The position numbers were made by a program, and so were the translations under genes. Below the pieces are notes generated by a model, which was not told the DNA's origin, searched no databases, and was given only the letters and a program-made list of their open reading frames with translations. 64,000 bases of DNA from CBIHON01 sp966211965 (GTDB lineage Bacteria; Pseudomonadota; Gammaproteobacteria; Burkholderiales; Burkholderiaceae_D). The stretch is from assembly GCA_966211965.1 (NCBI GenBank), contig CBIHON010000019.1, forward strand, positions 1 to 64,000. The letters are read 5' to 3'. Of the stretch, positions 60,538 through 64,000 are shown in pieces; positions within the stretch are counted from its first letter, which is position 1, and each line of letters starts with the position of its first letter.

Positions 60538-61896
60538 TTAGCGTCGAGGTAAGGCGGCGACAACTTGGGTGCCGTCGGCTGATGATGTCAAGTGCAATTC
60601 TCCGCCTACCGCTTCGAGGCGTTCATGCATATTGCGCAGGCCAATGCCGCGCTTGGGATGTTCTGCGATTCGGGCGACATCAAATCCGACACCATTGTCA
60701 GCAATGGTCAGTTTGACGGTCTTGCCGTCACCGGCAAGGCTCACTCTCGCTTCCGTTGCCTTGGCGTGCCGCTTGATATTGGTCAATGCTTCTTGTGCGA
60801 TCCGGAACAACACCGTACTGCCGACGTCATTCAAGCCATCGGTCGAACCCTCCACTTCGAATACGATTGGCAGCATGCTGAGATCGGAAAATTCCTGGCA
60901 TAAGTGATCAAGCGCCGCGGCCAAGCCGAGATCATCCAATATCGCCGGCCGCAGATCATGCGAAATGCGCCTTACCTCACCGAGCACGTCGTTGAGCTGA
61001 CCTGCGGCGCGGTTGAATGAGGCTTGAGCCGATTCAGGTTGTGCGGCGTGGCTGCTTAGTTTGGCGATACCGGCTTCAACCTGCAGCTTGATCGATACCA
61101 GCCATTGGCTGATGCCGTCGTGGAGATCACGCGATAAGCGAGCCCGTTCATCTTCTTGGGAGCGCACCACGCGCTGCGCAAGAACTTTCAGCTTGGCGTC
61201 GGCGACTCTGGATTCGCTGATATTCAATACCAGTCCTGACAATGCAATGATCAGGGCACTGGCAATTGCGATTGCCGCGATCCATAGCATCGTGTTGTGA
61301 ATGTTTCCGGAGATTTGTGTGTCGATTTTTGTCAGGGCGTCATCTACGTCATCCAGGTAGATCCCCGTGCCAAGCATCCAACCCCAGCGCTCCAGCATGA
61401 CGACGTATCCCAATTTTGGTTCTATCTTGTGCGTGGATGGCTTTTCCCATAAGTATCGCTCAAAGCCGCCACCGGACTTGGCGCGATTGATCAGCCGTTG
61501 GATGGTAGGGTTGCCATTGAGATCGGTCAGATTCCATAGATTGCGCCCCACCAGTTCCGGCTTGCGTGGATGCATCAGGTTCCTGCCATTAAGATCGTAG
61601 ATGAAAAAGTATCCGTCATCGCCTCCGTAATCGAGCTTGGAAATGATGGCTTTCGCTTCATTGAGTGTGGCTTCGTCTTGCCGGCCAGACTCATAGAGAT
61701 GGGCGATAGCGCGCGAGGCGAGGGTGACGTAGTGTTCGAGCTCCGTTTCCTTGCTGGCCAGATAGGCCGCTTCGACTGAGGCGCGCTGCTGCTGCGCCAG
61801 CAGAGTTGCTTGATAACGAACGGCAACCGCAATCGCGCACAACGCCACGATCAGTGGCGCAATAGCAAGCAAGATGATCTTGTGCCTGAGCTTCAT
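60538..61896 (-). CDS. Cache-domain sensor histidine kinase (NarX/DegS type)
   Basis: The 452-residue protein has a membrane helix (about 8-27), a periplasmic sCache-like sensor (about 30-195: DDGYFFIYDLNGRNLMHPR, ERWGWMLGTGIYLDDVDD), a second helix (about 202-225), a HisKA_3 domain with the His in LSRDLHDGISQWLVSIKL, and HATPase (LTIADNGVGFD, KRGIGLRNMHERLEAVGGE). Cache sensors bind small ligands such as carboxylates; the ligand here is unknown. First gene of a two-gene operon with the NarL-type regulator. Confidence 0.93.
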   Translation of the reverse strand: MKLRHKIILLAIAPLIVALCAIAVAVRYQATLLAQQQRASVEAAYLASKETELEHYVTLASRAIAHLYESGRQDEATLNEAKAIISKLDYGGDDGYFFIYDLNGRNLMHPRKPELVGRNLWNLTDLNGNPTIQRLINRAKSGGGFERYLWEKPSTHKIEPKLGYVVMLERWGWMLGTGIYLDDVDDALTKIDTQISGNIHNTMLWIAAIAIASALIIALSGLVLNISESRVADAKLKVLAQRVVRSQEDERARLSRDLHDGISQWLVSIKLQVEAGIAKLSSHAAQPESAQASFNRAAGQLNDVLGEVRRISHDLRPAILDDLGLAAALDHLCQEFSDLSMLPIVFEVEGSTDGLNDVGSTVLFRIAQEALTNIKRHAKATEARVSLAGDGKTVKLTIADNGVGFDVARIAEHPKRGIGLRNMHERLEAVGGELHLTSSADGTQVVAALPRR

Positions 61897-61982
61897 GAAG
61901 TAAGACTTTACATGCTTTTTCGCTCGTCTTGCTTACGTGCTACTACTGAATTGAGGGAAATTTCAGAATTACAAAGTAGAAT

Positions 61983-62013
61983 AAAAAAAACCCCGCTGTT
62001 GCGAGGTTTTTTT
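61983..62013 (-). terminator. Intrinsic terminator of cspA
   Basis: Minus-strand AAAACCTCGC-aaca-GCGGGGTTTT hairpin with a T-run. The single U-G pair forms only in minus-strand RNA. Confidence 0.8.
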
Positions 62014-62034
62014 GCAGCACCAACTAACTTATTA

Positions 62035-62238
62035 TTAGGGGGCTTGAATGTTTGAAGCTTGCTTGCCTTTGGGGCCTTGCGTGACTTCGAACTGTACTTT
62101 TTGACCTTCTTTGAGGGTCTTGAAGCCGTTCATCTGGATTGCGGAAAAGTGTGCGAACAAATCTTCGCCGCCGTCATCCGGAGTGATAAAGCCGAAGCCT
62201 TTAGAGTCGTTAAACCACTTGACGGTACCTGTTGCCAT
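62035..62238 (-). CDS. Cold-shock protein, CspA family
   Basis: The 67-residue single cold-shock domain has KWFNDSKGFGFITPDDGG (RNP1) and DLFAHFSAI (RNP2), ending TQGPKGKQASNIQAP. It is an RNA chaperone. The 335-bp gap up to clpS holds its promoter and a leader of unknown length. Confidence 0.95.
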   Translation of the reverse strand: MATGTVKWFNDSKGFGFITPDDGGEDLFAHFSAIQMNGFKTLKEGQKVQFEVTQGPKGKQASNIQAP

Positions 62239-62573
62239 AAAAGCGTCTTTCTAATATTGACTAATCACACGAGCCGTAAAAGCAAGAAGCCTCGCGTAAC
62301 GCTGCCCCTCCTAAAACTTGCTCACTTCATATTGACAAGTACCTAACTTCGACACTTGACAATAAATACCATTCTTCCTCTAAAAAATAGAAAAGTCAAG
62401 GCGATTTGTGCGGCCTTTCGCTTTGTGTAAAGCAATCACAACACACACCCTTGATTTACACTATTTGAACGTCATCTGCGTTCTAACAAGAAAGCGCGTA
62501 ATATTAATATGAATGGCGAATACAGCTTACCTTTGCGCATTGCATCCGCAGTTAAAGGCATTAGAATAGACGC
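62239..62573. other. Divergent cspA/clpS intergenic region
   Basis: The 335-bp region should contain both promoters and the cspA 5' leader, which in this family often carries temperature-responsive structure. A GC-rich run (62296-62320) lies about 60-80 nt before the cspA start. No additional gene was convincing. Confidence 0.4.
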
Positions 62574-62882
62574 ATGGCAACCAAGCATGAGAACGATACA
62601 GTCCTTGTGCGGCAAGAGCAGAAACTCAAGCCGCCGCCGATGTATCAAGTGATACTGTTAAATGATGACTACACGCCGATGGAGTTCGTCGTGGCGATCA
62701 TTCAGGAATATTTTAATAAGGACCGTGAAACGGCAATGCAGATTATGCTGAAGGTCCATCGGGATGGAAAAGGAATGTGCGGCGTCTATCCTAAAGATAT
62801 TGCGTCCACAAAAGTAGAGTTGGTTTTAACACACGCACGGAAGGCGGGGCATCCCCTGCAATGCGTGATGGAGGAAGTATGA
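62574..62882 (+). CDS. clpS: ATP-dependent Clp protease adaptor ClpS
   Basis: The 102-residue adaptor delivers N-degron substrates to ClpA. It shows YQVILLNDDYTPMEFVV (binding pocket) and ends with the MCGVYPKDIASTKVELV and HARKAGHPLQCVMEEV pattern. Its stop overlaps the clpA start (ATGA). Confidence 0.96.
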   Translation: MATKHENDTVLVRQEQKLKPPPMYQVILLNDDYTPMEFVVAIIQEYFNKDRETAMQIMLKVHRDGKGMCGVYPKDIASTKVELVLTHARKAGHPLQCVMEEV

Positions 62883-64000
62883 TTGCGCAGGAATTGGAAG
62901 TTAGTTTGCATATGGCCTTTGTCGAAGCGAGGCAGGCACGGCACGAGTTCATCACGGTTGAACATTTGCTTCTTGCATTGCTTGACAATCCGTCTGCAGC
63001 GGAAGTTTTGCGGGCATGCGCGGTGAATATCGAAGACTTGCGCAAGACCCTGACCAACTTCATTAGTGACAACACCCCGACTGTGCCGGGTGCAAGCGAT
63101 GTGGATACGCAGCCGACGCTTGGTTTTCAACGCGTGATCCAGCGCGCCATCATGCACGTGCAGTCGGCATCGAACGGGAAAAAAGAAGTGACTGGCGCGA
63201 ACGTGCTGGTTGCAATCTTCGGAGAGAAGGATTCACACGCGGTGTACTACCTGCACCAGCAGGGCGTTACCCGTCTGGATGTGGTCAACTTCATCTCGCA
63301 TGGCGTGCGCAAGGATCAGCAAGCAGAATCCCAAAAGGCGCCGGAAGGTGCGGAAGACATACAGGCCGAAGGGCAGCAGAAAGAAAGCCCGTTGGATCAA
63401 TTCACGCAGAATCTCAACAAGCTGGCGGCGGAGGGCAAAATCGATCCGCTCATCGGCCGTGAGGCTGAGGTCGAGCGCGTGATCCAGACCTTGTGCCGCC
63501 GCCGCAAGAATAACCCCTTACTGGTTGGCGAAGCTGGCGTCGGCAAGACCGCGATTGCCGAAGGTTTGGCTTGGCGCGTGACGCAGGGCGATGTGCCCGA
63601 GGTTTTGCAAAATGCGATCGTGTACTCGCTCGACATGGGCGCCTTGTTGGCCGGGACCAAATATCGCGGCGACTTCGAGCAGCGCTTGAAATCGGTTTTG
63701 AAGCAATTGAAAGACAATCCGAACGGCATCCTCTTCATTGATGAGATTCACACGATTATCGGTGCGGGCTCTGCCTCGGGCGGTACACTGGATGCATCTA
63801 ATTTGCTGAAGCCGGCACTTTCAAATGGCCAGCTTAAATGCATAGGCGCGACGACTTATACCGAGTTCCGCGGTGTGTTCGAGAAAGACCATGCGTTGTC
63901 GCGCCGCTTTCAGAAGATCGATGTGAACGAACCTACGGTCGAGCAAACCGTGCAAATTTTGCGCGGCCTGAAATCGCGTTTTGAAGAGCATCATGGCGTC
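62879..64000 (+). CDS. clpA: ATP-dependent Clp protease ATP-binding subunit ClpA (cut by window end)
   Basis: The frame starts MIAQELEVSLHMAFVEARQA, the Clp N-terminal repeat domain with ITVEHLLLALLDNPSAAEV. The first AAA+ domain follows with GEAGVGKTAIAEGL (Walker A), ILFIDEIHTIIGAGS (Walker B) and YRGDFEQRL. About 374 codons are visible; the second AAA+ domain lies beyond the window. Coupled to clpS by an ATGA overlap, as is usual. No stop is seen, consistent with truncation by the edge only. Confidence 0.96.
   Translation, partial: MIAQELEVSLHMAFVEARQARHEFITVEHLLLALLDNPSAAEVLRACAVNIEDLRKTLTNFISDNTPTVPGASDVDTQPTLGFQRVIQRAIMHVQSASNGKKEVTGANVLVAIFGEKDSHAVYYLHQQGVTRLDVVNFISHGVRKDQQAESQKAPEGAEDIQAEGQQKESPLDQFTQNLNKLAAEGKIDPLIGREAEVERVIQTLCRRRKNNPLLVGEAGVGKTAIAEGLAWRVTQGDVPEVLQNAIVYSLDMGALLAGTKYRGDFEQRLKSVLKQLKDNPNGILFIDEIHTIIGAGSASGGTLDASNLLKPALSNGQLKCIGATTYTEFRGVFEKDHALSRRFQKIDVNEPTVEQTVQILRGLKSRFEEHHGV

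Overview
The window looks like chromosomal core DNA of a betaproteobacterium, most likely Burkholderiales/Oxalobacteraceae (Herminiimonas- or Collimonas-like). This is inferred from the order exbB-exbD-lpxK-trm112-kdsB-adk, xseA-sodB, murJ next to rpsT, fkpB-ispH and creBCD behind rpmBG, and from moderate-to-high GC. No rRNA, CRISPR array or intact insertion sequence was seen. One tRNA gene, tRNA-Arg(CCT), is present.

Layout. 0-5 kb: a minus-strand signalling group of a CHASE2-adenylate cyclase, a FecR-like secreted protein and a secreted caspase-like/MORN protein. 5.4-8.3 kb: a probable zinc-acquisition operon (small Cys/His protein, DUF2946-like protein, ZnuD-like TonB receptor) with a candidate Zur operator and a structured leader before the receptor. 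9-15.6 kb: a two-gene NAD-dependent Mo/W formate dehydrogenase with a NuoE-NuoF fusion, plus fdhD, beside a decayed tungstate transporter. 15.7-22.3 kb: sodB, xseA, exbBD, lpxK, a Trm112-like gene, kdsB and adk. 22.3-33.2 kb: a K+-independent H+-pyrophosphatase, a 17beta-HSD10-type dehydrogenase under a 16-bp palindrome, a patatin, a secreted RNase/barstar pair, purN, an RsmB-like methyltransferase, a PLD nuclease, an MscS channel and a fatty-acid desaturase. 33-41 kb: creBCD, rpmBG, a TetR/DUF1348 pair, radC, fkpB, ispH. 41-47.8 kb: livHMGF behind a leader-peptide/terminator region, then a fumarylpyruvate-type hydrolase and maleylacetoacetate isomerase, facing a frameshifted FAA-hydrolase pseudogene. 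47.8-55 kb: a glycine-zipper protein, tRNA-Arg, uup, a SirB1-like gene, murJ, rpsT, a DUF192 gene, and two paralogous Ala/Ser/Lys-rich exported miniproteins. 55-64 kb: a TPR/HupE-like pair, rluE, icd behind a TCTTATATAAGA palindrome, a Cache histidine kinase with its NarL-type regulator, cspA, clpS, and the start of clpA, cut by the window end.

The points most worth following up are the tungstate-transporter remnant beside a formate dehydrogenase, the zinc cluster with its unexplained RNA structure, the cyclase/FecR/caspase-MORN neighbourhood, the liv leader region, and the duplicated miniproteins. All functional names come from reading motifs and from family knowledge; no database search was run.
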